Shown one piece after another: positions 44,270-55,650 of a stretch of DNA of 64,000 nt. The DNA comes from Guadua angustifolia (lineage: Eukaryota > Streptophyta > Magnoliopsida > Poales > Poaceae), in NCBI GenBank assembly GCA_036346375.1, contig CM070514.1, forward strand, positions 13,730,463 to 13,794,462. Direction: 5' to 3'. The notes beneath the pieces are model-generated. The model was given only the letters and a program-made list of their open reading frames with translations, did no database searches and was not told the origin of the DNA. The position numbers were made by a program, and so were the translations under genes. Within the stretch, counting starts at the first letter, position 1, and every line of letters starts with the position of its first letter.

Positions 44270-45425
44270 GTATATAAAGTCCTTTGTCACAGTCGGCGAG
44301 AACCTTCTGACAAGAGAGTCCCTCGGGGTTCTCGAGGTGCATCCTACCCGACCAGGGCAAAGACTTCTTTCTCGTCCATCTTAGGAATATCACGGACACT
44401 GACTGACCCACGGTCCCTCGTGGGTAAGGCTTTTCGTCAAGGCTTCTCTTGGCCGACCGCCCGTAGTGACGGCCTTGCAAACCGTCGTTCGCTTTTGTGA
44501 AGGGTGCCAATTCTTCTTACTCGTGACGCTTTCCTTCCGCTCAAGCCCTCGGGGCGATTCCCATCCGCGTGGCCGATTAGCGATGCAGGGGACTCGACAC
44601 CTTTCAGGCCACTCAAGCGCCAAGGCACCGCACCTCTTTGTCGCCCGGTGGACAAATTCACCAAGTGGATAGAGGCTAAGCCGATCGCCACCATCCGCGT
44701 CGCTTGCTGTGACCCGATTTCTTCAGCGACATCGTCTCTGGGTTGAGTCGAATTCCATCATCAAACAAACGATGTGCGCGTTCACGGGGAAGGAATTTCT
44801 CGAGTTATTATGACGACTTCAACATCCGTGTCATTGACGTGACCATCGCACACCCAGCATGAGACCAGCCAAGCCGAAAGAATTGAAACGACATGATCGC
44901 TCCAGAGGGCTCAAACCGCGAATCTTCAATCGTTGAAGAAATCGGCCGGTATTTGACGGCAAAGTACGCCTCCATCCTTTGGAACTGCGAACTACCCCAA
45001 CCGAGTCAGCAGGCTTTACCCATTCTTCTTGGTGTTACAGTAGCGGTACATCTGCTAGGCCGAAACTTGGAATCTGGCGCTCCTAGACTCCAAATCTTCA
45101 ACCAAGCTCGGGGACTCAACTTCGCCAATAGGGCATGTCGATCAGCTCGGCAGTAGCGATGTTGCAGATCATGGATCGACCAAATACCAACAACGCTTCT
45201 GGCGTTATCGAGTCGCGAATCCGCGGCCGAACCTTCAACGTGGGCGACTTGGTCCTGCGCCAAGTCCAGTCAAGCGCCGGCAAGCATAAGCTTTCACCTC
45301 CATGGGAAGGCCCCTTCACCGTCGTGGAGGTGATCCGGCCCGGCACCTACCAGCTCAAAGACGCTGACGGCAACGTTGTTTCAAACGCTTGGAACATCGA
45401 AAGGCTCAGGCAGTTTTTTCCCTAA
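44270..45425 (+). pseudogene. Element E: integrase, damaged core and intact C-terminus
   Basis: The zinc region is reduced to RFCEGCQFF (about 44488); FTKWIEAKPIAT and FFSDIVS-like traces follow. After 44750 the core is unreadable. From 45135 to 45425 one frame is open for 96 residues: FNVGDLVLRQVQ, KHKLSPPWEGPFTVVEVIRP, YQLKDADGNVVSNAWNIERL, ending RQFFP. This is the standard Tat integrase C-terminus and end of pol. Confidence 0.82.
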
Positions 45426-45957
45426 GAACCTGTTTCCTTGCTGAACGCATCTATCTACCTGACCCACCCGAGTGGCGCGAACCCGCTCGGGGGCTTGTGA
45501 GTCTGCGTGACCTTGTTACGTAGCGCCCTGATCGACCGAAAGTCCTCCCCTGAAGAAATCGCTTCGACCCGGCTATCACGGTCTACATCTCGTAAAAACC
45601 CCGGCGGTTTTTCTTGACTACGGCCGCTAAAGTGATGGCCCGCGGCGCGAAGTGATCTTCATACGGGTAACCCACGGACGATCCACTAAGGGTTTTTTCG
45701 CAAGCATTCGACAGCGTTAAATCGAGCGTTCGGCGAAAGCGAGCATTAACTTATGCATTCCATAAACTTTAAAATAAAAGCACATTCATTACTGAGAAGA
45801 AAACAAAAGCAATGTCTCGTCCTATGCTAACCCTAAGCGAGAAAAGGAGTGCAAAAATCTACAAAACGGACATGCGGACCACGAAGGCGAAAGGCAGCGC
45901 CCGATGCAAAGGTTGCTTATGCATACGGCGAGTTAAGGGCACCAGCCCCGTTGCTGA
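45426..45957 (+). other. Post-pol spacer of element E
   Basis: No plus-strand gene is seen. On the minus strand this is the region after the stop of the antisense ORF at 45958 and includes TTTTATTTTAAAG-like AT-rich sequence that could serve as its 3' untranslated region. Confidence 0.5.
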
Positions 45958-46083
45958 CTTAAGAAAATCGAGGGCCAAGCGTCCTCCAGGCGTCCTCCCG
46001 AGAGACCTGCATATGCCGTCCGTCTCGTGGGTCCAAGACCTCGAGTGCAGCCTTCACGCCCACAGTTCCTTAGCCGCCTCCAC
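45958..46083 (-). pseudogene. Antisense gene of element E: C-terminal exon, left of insertion F
   Basis: Read on the minus strand from the insertion point, the DNA encodes VEAAKELWA and, after a one-base frame change, KAALEVLDPRDGRHMQVSRE and DAWRTLGPRFS with a TAA stop. The acidic/Ala-rich helix and clean stop look like the end of a real protein. Its N-terminal part lies beyond chromovirus F at 60221-61018 on the same strand. The linkage is an inference from strand, position and flank. Function is unknown. Confidence 0.5.
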
Positions 46084-49000
46084 TGTAATATCCGAGTGTA
46101 TTTTTATACTTGAAGCCTTTGTACCATTGTACACAAGCGTTGTTCAATAATACACCAAGTTGTGTATTTACGTATTGTGAGTGGGATATACTTGAGTGGG
46201 AACTAAAAGAACCCTTCAACTTAAATAATCTCACTCGAGAATCAAATCGTGTTCAAGTTGCATTCGAACTAATCAACTTCCTTCCTTCATTCAAAACTAT
46301 GAACTCAATTGCAATACTTTTGCCAAATCTTTGATGAGTTGAACAAAAGAGTGGAGGATGTGAAAACCTTCAATTTGGAGCTCACTTGACTTAAATATGA
46401 AGTCATGTAGCTCATTACGGATCATTTGATCCATTTTCCAACTTTTCACCAACAAGTGTTTTTCGGTGATTGAATTCAGTTTTTGAGCTCTTGCACCAAT
46501 ACCTTGCACTGTGAGTTAAATGTTCCTTCTCCACCTTTTTGAAGTACAAATTACCTAGTTCAATGGGGAGCTTAAAATCTTCAAAAGGAGTTAGGGATTC
46601 ATTTAATCGAATAAATGAAAATTGATCGCGGTCACTTTTGGACCACCCGATTTAATTACTCGCATACTCAAAAGTTATTGCAAATTGAGTTGGATAAATA
46701 TCAAAGTGACCTGAAAACACTCCAAAATATCTTAGGATCGTTTGAAATCGATTTTGGGAGTTGAAATCTTCGCGTTTGCAACTTGACCAAAATGCCCTTG
46801 GGTAAGTGCATAGTGTCCCCATGTGTTATAAGCCATTTTCCATCCTTTTCCAACAGCCACCTCTCTCTTTCCTCCTCTCCCACGTCCCAAGCAAGGGAGG
46901 GCTCCCAAACCCTAGAGCACCCATTTGCACCTTAAGGAGGCGATTAAATGCCAAGAAACTTGATCAGGGGGCAGAATCAACATCCTCATTCGATCCCCAC
47001 CTCCTAGACCCTCTCAAGTGAGTATTCCATCATCTCTCATGAAGCGTATCTTTGAGCTCCGTGGGGTTTTGAATTCTAAGTTGATTTCTTGGCTCCGGGA
47101 CTTCCCTCTTCTTTGTAGCTCTGATTCTTCTTTCAGCAACCGCATTTCATCAATTTCCCCAAACCCTAGCTTATGTCAAGCCTAGGTTTAGTGTGTTAGA
47201 CACATTGCATGGCAATTGTGCTTTAGAATCTAGACTCGAGGTCATCGTTAGGTCCATTTAACTCTATAGTTGACCTAGCTTTTAGCCAACCGAAATTGTG
47301 CATGCTCACTGGGTTTTCGATTTGCCGGAGTTCTAGTGATGCATAGCATGTATAAATTTTCCTTTAGCGATTACGTAGCTAGAGCACTCTGGGAGAGTCG
47401 AAATTCAATTACTTGGCCAAAATTTATTTTAATCCTTTAGGTACTAACTATTTTCACGAATACTAGAAGTCCGTAGCATGTATCGATAGCTCTATTAGCT
47501 CTTACATAGCTTTAGTCGCGATCGGAAAAGTCGAAGCTACATTTTAGCAAATCACGCTAGCAGTTGTCAGCTCTAGGTCACTTTATTTTAAAAATTTGTA
47601 GAGGTCCGATGAGCGAATGGACAGCACGGATGGCTTTCTGCGGTAGGAGCCTCGATTAGTAATGTCGAAATTAGGTTTGACAAATATTTCAGTATACTTT
47701 GCAGCTCTAGGTCACTATTATTTTTACAAAGTGCCGAGGACACTGTAGCAAGTATGGTCAGCATTATTAGCTCTCTGGTGCGTGTAAGTGAGCTCGGAAG
47801 AGTTAGTTTTGCATTTACTAGCTTCCATTTTATTTTAATAACCGTAGTGACCAAGGACATTTAGAGCATTTTAAGCTTCTGTAGCCGTTTAAGGTCACTA
47901 AGGTCGAAAGCATGCTTTCCGTGTTACTTTAGATCGCGTTCAAGCCGCTTTTAGGACTCTTGCCGTTTCTCGGGTGATTCTAGGGGTTACGGCGTGCAAT
48001 TAGCCAAAAGTCCGGTAGATTAAGTCCATTATGTTGGGGAATAGCTCCGATAAGTCATAAATAACCCCAAGCAACTAGCCGAGGAGTTAAAACAAGTCTC
48101 GCGGCATTCTGGTCAAAACGGCCCTTTTGATCGATTTGGCTGGTTTTTAAAGCAAAATGGCCATTTTGCCATATTCCACACTTTAGGGTTTCTTCGCGAT
48201 TAGCTATCGGAATGAGTCGTTTAGGGTCATTTAAGCCTAGTGAAGTCGAAAACGTGCTCCTCGCACAAGTGGAATCGAGTTTGAGCCGTTTAGGACCTTG
48301 TGCGATCGAGGCGTGTTTAGCGATCCAAATCGCTTTCGATCGGAATTCGATGTAGATTAAGTGAATTTCAGTGGGGTAAGGCCCAGATGGGTCCTAAATA
48401 CCTAGACTACCTAGTGGAACAGCACGGAGAAATCGCAAATCGATTACGTGCGTTACGGACAAAAATGGCTTTTGCCTTTTGGTGAATAGTGCCATTTCTC
48501 TTTTTCTGAATTTTTCAGCTTTTACGATTTGGTTTTTTGTTTTTTGGCTCGATGCGATCATTTTAATTCCAAAGCGAGTTGCGACAAGTCCCGTTAGGTG
48601 TGTTATACCTAATTCTAGGTGTTTAACTAAATTTATTTGGAATTTTACTTTATTTTAGCATTTTATTAAACTTTGGCGAAATTTCACAAAATCGCCTCTT
48701 GAGTCATGATTTACGCCGTTTTCGTGTTTTTGATCGTTTCTTTTCTTTCTTAGTGTCTAGATGAGTTACATTTGGTGTTAAGTTGGTGTTTATGCAATTG
48801 ATGTCACTTTTTGCTAATTTATTGCTCTTTTCGCGTTTTCTTGTTTTTGATCGAATAGAGCGGGCGAGTCGGGGATAAGCTTTAAACGCGCGAGAACTCA
48901 TCCCGACATAATCAGAAGAAAGAGCAACAAGGCAAGCACCTCCTTTGAACATATTGATCCCATATTTTCTGATGTTTACCTTGATTTCTCAAACTATATG

Positions 49001-50790
49001 CATTGTTTAAATTACGTAAAATCGCTAGTTTGTGGGAATGGTAGTTATACCCTGATTTGGTGGACTTCCTCAATTTAATTCCCTCGAATACTTTGACAAT
49101 CTTAAGTAGGGTTAGACAATTTAATAAATTGTCGGGTTGGGTATAAACGAATCTAATGCTTTGCACATGCTTAGTCAATGCAATAGAATTGAGTCTAAAG
49201 TCATTCTTTCATCAAACAATCAAAACTATGGATAATTGTTATTGGTTTTGGAAATGTGGCTTGTGAAAGTAATTTGATAAAAATGTGGAATGTCTAGTGG
49301 ATTAACAGATTGAGCGAGAGGTATAATATGTGCTAGTTAAAACACAGTGGCGAATGGTTGTTGTGTTAAGTGGAGTTCCTCGCTTGAGTCATTAAGAGAA
49401 AAACTATAAGGACCGAACTCGAGATGGTTTACGAATGAGCCTTGTTAAGCACTTTAATTTGGTATGGGAATGACCTATTTTAGTACTTGAAGTGAGGGTT
49501 AGCGGTTACTGTTGGTAGTAGAAGAGTGGTCGATCTTCCACGTAGAAGCGGGCGGTAGCGGTGTATATTTTCAAAAACCATCGTTTGTACCTTCGTGTAT
49601 GCAATTGTGGTAGATCTTGGCGTGGTAGATCCTCCAGTTCATAAAATGATACAACGCAGCCATGCTATAGGAAATGCCATGATGCGTATTTGCCGCCGTC
49701 ACAAGTTAGTGGCTCCTTCGTTATGGAGTTGGCCTCTTTAGCATATAGCGAGGGGTTTCGTCGTGCGGTCTTTGGGTGTGGTTAAACCCTTAACGATGGG
49801 AGCGGATAGTTCAACCTTGCATATCGGGTACCTCGTGTATCGCGTGTCTCTGGTACGAGGAATGCAAATTTTGAATTGTGTTTGGGTAAAGTGTGCAAAC
49901 TCTGCGAGTCTTAAAACAAATCGATCGATTAGCCGTGCTCACGGATATGAGCAATTCTTGATTATTGGATCGAGTATAGAATTTGGTTTGATTTGAAAAT
50001 GAAGACCTACTTTGGAGTCTAGCTAGATATGTATGATGATTTGGTATGTGGTTCCGTACCTTGGTGGATTTATGTATTTATGGATGTCATTTACGTATCT
50101 CTCTGCGATCATGGATGGTGGTAGTTGAGAAGCTCAAGCTGTTACATATCTTGTAAATATATGTTTTATTCAAGCTGCCGTCTTTCAATTTATGTATTAC
50201 ATTACAATGAACTGTTTCAGCTGTCGCTTTTGCAATAGACTTAGTATAGTAGCTTTGTTCATTGATTCAGCTTTACTAATTATATTTCCATACACTAAAG
50301 TCTTGCGAGTACATACGTTATACTCACCGTCTTCATGCTAACCTTCTTACCCGAGAGGAGGTAATGATGATGTTCGGGATGACTTGGTGATCCCTACTTC
50401 TGCGAAGATGTCTTGAACGCGACACTTGTTCCTCGTCCAATGACCTTAGGGTTGTGTGGGCAAGCTACTTGTTGAATTAGTTTTGTATTTCATTTATGCG
50501 TACTTCTTCTTTTGGCTTGTATTATATTTTTGTAAGATTTACACCAGTTATGTAAATTAAATTTTTCGATGTGCGCCGATACTCGCGTTGTTGATGCGTG
50601 ATCTTTGAGCTCTTGATCCGAGAACGATGTCGGATCCGTCTGATGCCGGGTTTGAAGCTAGGATTTGATTCTGATGATCGAAATTTTTGGTTCAGACTTT
50701 TCGATCAAAGAACCTATTGCTATCTGCATTGCCATACACTACTGAGTAGGCGAGTTATGCTGATGCGGTATGGGACAAGGGGTCCTCACA
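46084..50790 (+). repeat. 5' LTR of chromovirus F
   Basis: It starts TGTAATATCCGAG and ends GGGGTCCTCACA, 4707 bp. It matches 55651-60220 throughout. The small frames inside (for example 46806-47021) are only partly shared by the two copies, and I do not consider them genes. Confidence 0.9.
46826..46832 (+). promoter_or_regulatory. Candidate TATA box in the 5' LTR of F
   Basis: TTATAAG in TGTGTTATAAGCC, conserved in the 3' LTR at 56381-56387, about 740 bp into the LTR. Confidence 0.45.
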
Positions 50791-50794
50791 GCGG

Positions 50795-50807
50795 TGGTAT
50801 CAGAGCC
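50795..50807 (+). other. Primer binding site of chromovirus F
   Basis: TGGTATCAGAGCC four bases after the LTR end; initiator tRNA-Met type. Confidence 0.9.
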
Positions 50808-51189
50808 ATTGACTGTAGGAAGACTTAGTTAGCCAGTCAGTAGACATAGGAAACATATTTTATTCTGAAAATTTATTTTCAATTACAAACTCTAATTTGA
50901 AACTGTAGAATGCTGATCTTGCCTATTCAATAGTTTTCACTCATCTACAATTCAAAGTGAATCTAACCTTAATCCAAATCTCAAAATCTGATTTATTCTT
51001 CTATCTTATTCAAAAGGATTAGAAGGAACACAGGATTAGTTTAGGAGGGTTAAGAGTAGATGTTTGTGATTATGTCGAGGGATTCTTTGTCGTTTCCTTA
51101 ATTTGCCATTTGGCTTGTTCTTATCAGTTTTGGTTGAATGCTTTTAAAGTGTTTGTAATTTTATCTGTATTCTTTAGGATCAGTTTTTC

Positions 51190-52250
51190 ACATTTGGCCT
51201 TGCAGTTTAATTGACTCAAGCTGTGCAATCAGGATCACCGCCAAAGAGGCGTGTCGCTCATGGCGCTCGGCAGCCGAGTGGTGCTGGCAGTGGCGTGGCG
51301 CGATGGAGTGCTCTGCCGGTGCCTTCGCACCCGGCCCGGCGTGATCAGCAGTCCCAGGTTCCTCTGGTGGGCAGCACGAGTTCAGTCTCGATTGCATGCC
51401 GGAGGTGAGAGCTTCCTCCTCCTCCTCCTCCTCCCTTTCTTCCTTGGAGGCGATGATGGGCAGCAGACTCGAGTCATGGAGTTGATGCTTGGTATCCCGG
51501 GCTGCAGCGGCCCTGACCCTGCCGCTGATTTCAACACGAGTCTAAATTTATGCGAGCTCCAGCGAACTCGACCGCGAACCGCGGCAGCAGCGACCCGATG
51601 GAAGCGGAGGGCGGCTCCACAGATATAGAGGAAGCTTGAGGCTGGTTACTATGCCGATGTCTTTGAAGGTTGTTACACCTCCTACTACCTCCGAGGACCA
51701 GCAGGCCTCATGGTGGAAGCGGCTTCAAAGCTGTTCGACCTGGCGATCAGATCACTACATGGGCGAGTTCAAGGTGCTTTTGGCTCATTCACATTCCATC
51801 GGGGCTAGTAGAGATGAAGAAGCGGGAGTTTATAACCTCCGCCAGGATCCTCGTCTGTGATGGATTATCTTCACCGCTTCAACCACTTGTCGGTCTGCGG
51901 ATGATGAGAGTGACCCGCAGGGGCTGCGGAGGGTTGGCTTTGTTGAGAGAGCACCTCACCCGGAGGAGATTAAGCATGTGCTATCTGTCCGGGATATCCC
52001 GATATGCAAGTATTGGTGGATAAGGCCATTATTTGAGGAACGCGAGGCGCTTATGGAAGCCGTGGCGTAAATGGGCGTATGCGGCCGGTCGATGGCGGTC
52101 CTTCGAGTCGAGCCTTCACTCGGTAGGACTCGCGATCTTTAGCGCCACCAGCTCAGCGACCTCGGGGCCTTCCTCCTCGCCTGCTCGAGTCTTTCCGATC
52201 GTACCACCGCCCAGTCAGCGGTAGGGTTCCCGAACCGCATGCCCATATTA
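51190..52250 (+). pseudogene. Chromovirus F: gag
   Basis: The N-terminal frame is Pro/Ser-rich (QAVQSGSPPKRRVAHGAR). A (TCC)n microsatellite at about 51415-51434 precedes the capsid. Capsid traces appear in two frames: QASWWKRLQ with TTWASSRCF, and MKKREFI with YNLRQDPRL. MDYLHRFNHLS-like sequence (about 51860) marks the capsid end. The zinc knuckle could not be found in any frame around 52200-52300. Confidence 0.7.
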
Positions 52251-52429
52251 CTTGCCGCTGCGGCGGGGCGAACGCCGCAATGCTGCCCGGCGAGCAGGCA
52301 GCAGCAGCGACCAGCAGCTCGAGTGCAGCCCGTCCCAAGTCGATCTGGTGGGCGTGGGGTGGTCGGCGAGGACGTCCGGGTACTCGAGCACTATCGGCTC
52401 GGTCGTGGCCGTCTGAGCGTGGCCACGCA

Positions 52430-52560
52430 GAGGAAGCCTCTGACTCGGATGTGGTGTTGGATGCGTTGTTTGTGCATTCCGTACCTACCTTGGTTTTGTT
52501 TGACTCTGGAGCATCGCATTCTTTTGTTTCTTCGGTTTGTTGATCGATGTAGAGATTCCT
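52430..52560 (+). pseudogene. Chromovirus F: protease, active-site part
   Basis: SDVVLDALFVHSVPTLVLFD with DSGASHSFVSS shows the usual chromovirus protease lead and an intact DSG active site. The frame ends at 52543, and the remainder of the protease and the PR-RT linker (52560-52980) is only traceable in pieces (DVFPDELR at about 52877). Confidence 0.75.
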
Positions 52561-52979
52561 TGTCACCCTTGACAAGTATTTGCTGATCCACTCACGGATC
52601 TGTTTAATTCTTGAGCTCGTAAGTCCAAAGGTTAAAATTGTGATCAATGAGGTAGAATGCAGGGTGATCTCATCAACATTGAGACATCAGGTCTTGAGGT
52701 GATTACAGGTATGGGGTTGTCCAAAACCGAGGGCATATTGGTATGTGCGGAAGGTCCATTTCATTAGTCAATTCGATGGGGTTCTTTGTCACCTTCTCTT
52801 GATTCTTCGCGGCATTCCTCGCTCCATGCTCTTCGGTGCGAGAGGCAGCTCGGTGCTGTGTAGTGCGAGAGTATCTGATGTGTTCCCGGATGAGTTGCGG
52901 GTTTGCCACGATCGCGACACAGGTTCATCATTGATCTCTTGCAGCACTTCTCCAATTTCCAAGCGTCAAATGCCTTGAG

Positions 52980-53570
52980 ATGAGCTAGTTGAATTGAAGA
53001 AAGCAGCTCAAGGCGGCAAGAAGGGTTTATTCGTCAGTTCTTCTCCACAGGGGCGATCTGTTCTCTTTGTCAAAAGGGCGGCACTCTTCGCTGTCGCGTT
53101 GATTATCGGTCCTTGAATGAGGTCACTATCAAGAATAAGTATCCTCTTCCTCGGATCGATGATTTGTTTGACCAATTAGGCGGAGCTCGAGTCTTCTCCA
53201 AAATAGACTTGAGATCCGGCTATTTTCAACTCAAGATCCGTCGAGAGGATATCCGAAGGCGCCTTTGTTACTCGTTATGGCGGTCTGAGTATCTGATTGT
53301 ATCTTTGGCCTCACCAATGCACGCCTTCATGAATCGATGAACAAGGTCTTCATGGAGTTCCTTGATAGATTTGTGGTGGTGTTCATTGATGACATCCTCA
53401 TATACTCCAAAGATGAGGAAAACCGCCACTTGCATATGGTGCTCGGCAAGCCCTTGACATCAAGCTGTCGCCAAGTTCAGCAAGTCGCGAGTTACGGCTC
53501 GAAGGTGGAGTTCTTGGGACATGTCTGTCGGCGAGGTAGCGGTTGATCCGCAAGATGCAGGATGTACTCG
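52980..53570 (+). pseudogene. Chromovirus F: reverse transcriptase
   Basis: RVDYRSLNEVTIKNKYPLPR and IDDLFDQLGGARVFSKIDLR form the first blocks, followed by SGYFQLKIRREDI. After stops near 53338 the active site follows as RFVVVFIDDILIYSKDEE (FIDD in place of YVDD, normal for this lineage). KVEFLGHV closes the domain. Catalytic positions are kept; the frame is not. Confidence 0.87.
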
Positions 53571-54130
53571 ATTGGGGCGACCTCGCAATGTCGAAGATTC
53601 GGAGTTTTCTCGGTCTTGCGGATATTATCGCCGGTTTTATCGAGAACTTCTCCAAGATTGCTAAGCCCATGTGGCGCTACTCAAGAAAGAGAAATTTGAG
53701 TGGTAAATGCGATTGTGAGTCCGGCTTTGAGGCTGAAAGCGAGAGACTCACCACTGCGCCGATTTAGTTCTTCTGACATCCACAAGAGCTTGGCGTCTAT
53801 TGTGATGCATCTCGTCTTGGGCTCGGATGTGTGTTGATCGAGGAGGACAAAGTGGTTGCATATGCTTCTCGGCATTTGAAGCCACATGAAGCCAATTATC
53901 CGACTCATGATTTAGAGCTTGCAGCTGTTATTCATGCTCTCAAGCTGTGGCGACATTATCTCATAGGTAACAGATGTGAGATCTACACCGACCACAAGAG
54001 CTTGAAGTATTTCTTCTCGGCCAGATCTGAATTTGGCGGCGCCGATGGCTAGAAGCGATCAAAGACTATGATCGGGTATTCATTACCACCACAGCAAAGC
54101 TAATGTTGTTGCAGATGCTCTCGATGCATA
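53570..54130 (+). pseudogene. Chromovirus F: RT connection and RNase H
   Basis: The connection (KIRSFLGLADIIAGFIENFS) leads to RNase H with VYCDASRLGLGCVLIEEDKV, VAYASRHLKPHEANYPTHDL, ELAAVIHALKLWRHYLIGNR and IYTDHKSLKYF. The catalytic D, E and D are visible. The open stretch is 53831-54052. Only one RNase H domain is present, as expected of a chromovirus and unlike the Tat elements A and C. Confidence 0.87.
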
Positions 54131-54439
54131 AGCTGCATCTGATGAGCTTAGGTGTCATTAGTCGACCTCGATTAATTGAAGACTTTGGAGGCTCAATCTA
54201 GAAGTGGTGGAGTATGGTTTGTATATTTGCCTTAGGTGTACTGCCCACCTTAGAGTCTCGGTTCAGAAGCTCGGCTCAAGATGATCCGTGATTGAGATCG
54301 AGCCCGATTAGGTGAGGGCGCACCTCATGAGTTCTCACGAGAGTCTGGGTTGATTATGCATGGGCGTCGGATCTATGTCGGTGATGAAGAAGTAAAGGGA
54401 GATTCGGATGAAGCCCATGATTCTCCTCTCTCCATCCAT

Positions 54440-55640
54440 CCGTAGTACAAAGATGTCTTAGGGATATCCGTCAACAATCTGGTGGCGGTATGAAGAAGGA
54501 CATTCTTTGCGTATGTAGCCCATTGCGACATATGCCCGGCGTGTCAAGGCTGAACATCAAAGGCGGTGGGATTGCTTGACCACTAGAAATTCTGAATGGA
54601 AGTGGGAAGAGATTGGGATGGACTTCATCCTTTGGTCTCACAAAGTGATCCAGGTCCGCGACTCTATTTGGGTGATCATTGACCGTCGACCAAGGTAGCA
54701 CATTTCATCGATGCATTACCATATGGGGACCCAAGCTAAGCGGAACTCTATTTGAGAACATTGTTCGACTCCATGGGGTTCCAAAAGTCATAGTCTCGTA
54801 GTGGTTCGCGATTCACCTCCAGATTTTGGGAGAGTTTGCGGTCACTTCTTGGCACTAAAGCATCTTTCGGCCTTGCATACCATCCCGAACCGGAGAGCCG
54901 GAAAGAAAAAAAACCGTCAGATCTTAGAAGATATGCTCAGGGCTTGTGTGTTGTGCTACAATAAGTCGTGGGAGAAATGCTTGCCGTTCGCCGAGTTCTC
55001 CTACAACAACAGTCATCAAGCCAGCCTTCAGATGTCGCCCTTCGAGGCTCTTTATGGCAGAAAATGCAGAACGCCATTATTTTGGTCCGAGGTTGGTGAG
55101 AGGCAACTTTTCGGGCCAGCCATAATCGAAGAGGCAGAAAAGCAAGTTAGTTTGATTCGGGATCGTGAGAAGCTCGATCTCGTCGAAACTCTGTTGTCGC
55201 CGTCGCCTTGAGTTGAGCTTTGAGGTGGGTGACTTTGTCTACCTCAAAGTCTCACCACTCCGCGGTACTCACAATTCGAGTTGCGGAAGCTAGCCCGCTG
55301 ATACATCGGTCCGTTCGGATCTGGAGAAGATTGGTGTGGTAGCTTCGGCAGGCTACCACCACGGCTTGTGGGCGTTCACGATGTGTTCCGTGTGTCGGTG
55401 AAGAAAAGCCTTCGCATTCCATCGAGCTGCTCAATTGGACAATCTTGATCTGCGGCTGATCTTTCATATCGGGAGTATCCGGTTCGTATTCTTGAGGCGG
55501 TGGCGTCATACTTTGATCGGGTTATCAAGATGCTCAAGATCGATGGAGCAACCATTGGGCCACGTGGGGCGTGAAGATCATATCTAGCGAGTACCCGATT
55601 TCCTTGAGAGCTTTAGCAATCTCGAGGGCGAGATTTTGTA
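54440..55640 (+). pseudogene. Chromovirus F: integrase and degraded chromodomain region
   Basis: The zinc region is damaged. WKWEEIGMDFIL (about 54600) holds the first catalytic Asp. GSRFTSRFWES lacks the expected preceding Asp in frame. LEDMLRACVLCYNKSWEKCL, FAEFSYNNSHQASLQMSPFE and ALYGRKCRTPLFW are open at about 54930-55085. FEVGDFVYLKVSPLRGTHNS (about 55221) is the C-terminal block. Sequence up to 55640 resembles the integrase tail and chromodomain in mixed frames and ends NLEGEIL, just before the 3' LTR. Confidence 0.83.
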
Positions 55641-55648
55641 AGGGGTGG
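55640..55648 (+). other. Polypurine tract of chromovirus F
   Basis: AAGGGGTGG immediately before the 3' LTR, in the position expected for plus-strand priming. Confidence 0.7.
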
Positions 55649-55650
55649 TA

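Noticed and set aside
46806..47021. ORF shared in part by both LTRs of F (46806-47021, 56361-56552)
   Set aside because: It follows the candidate TATA box but differs in length and frame between copies, with no domain; probably untranslated leader.
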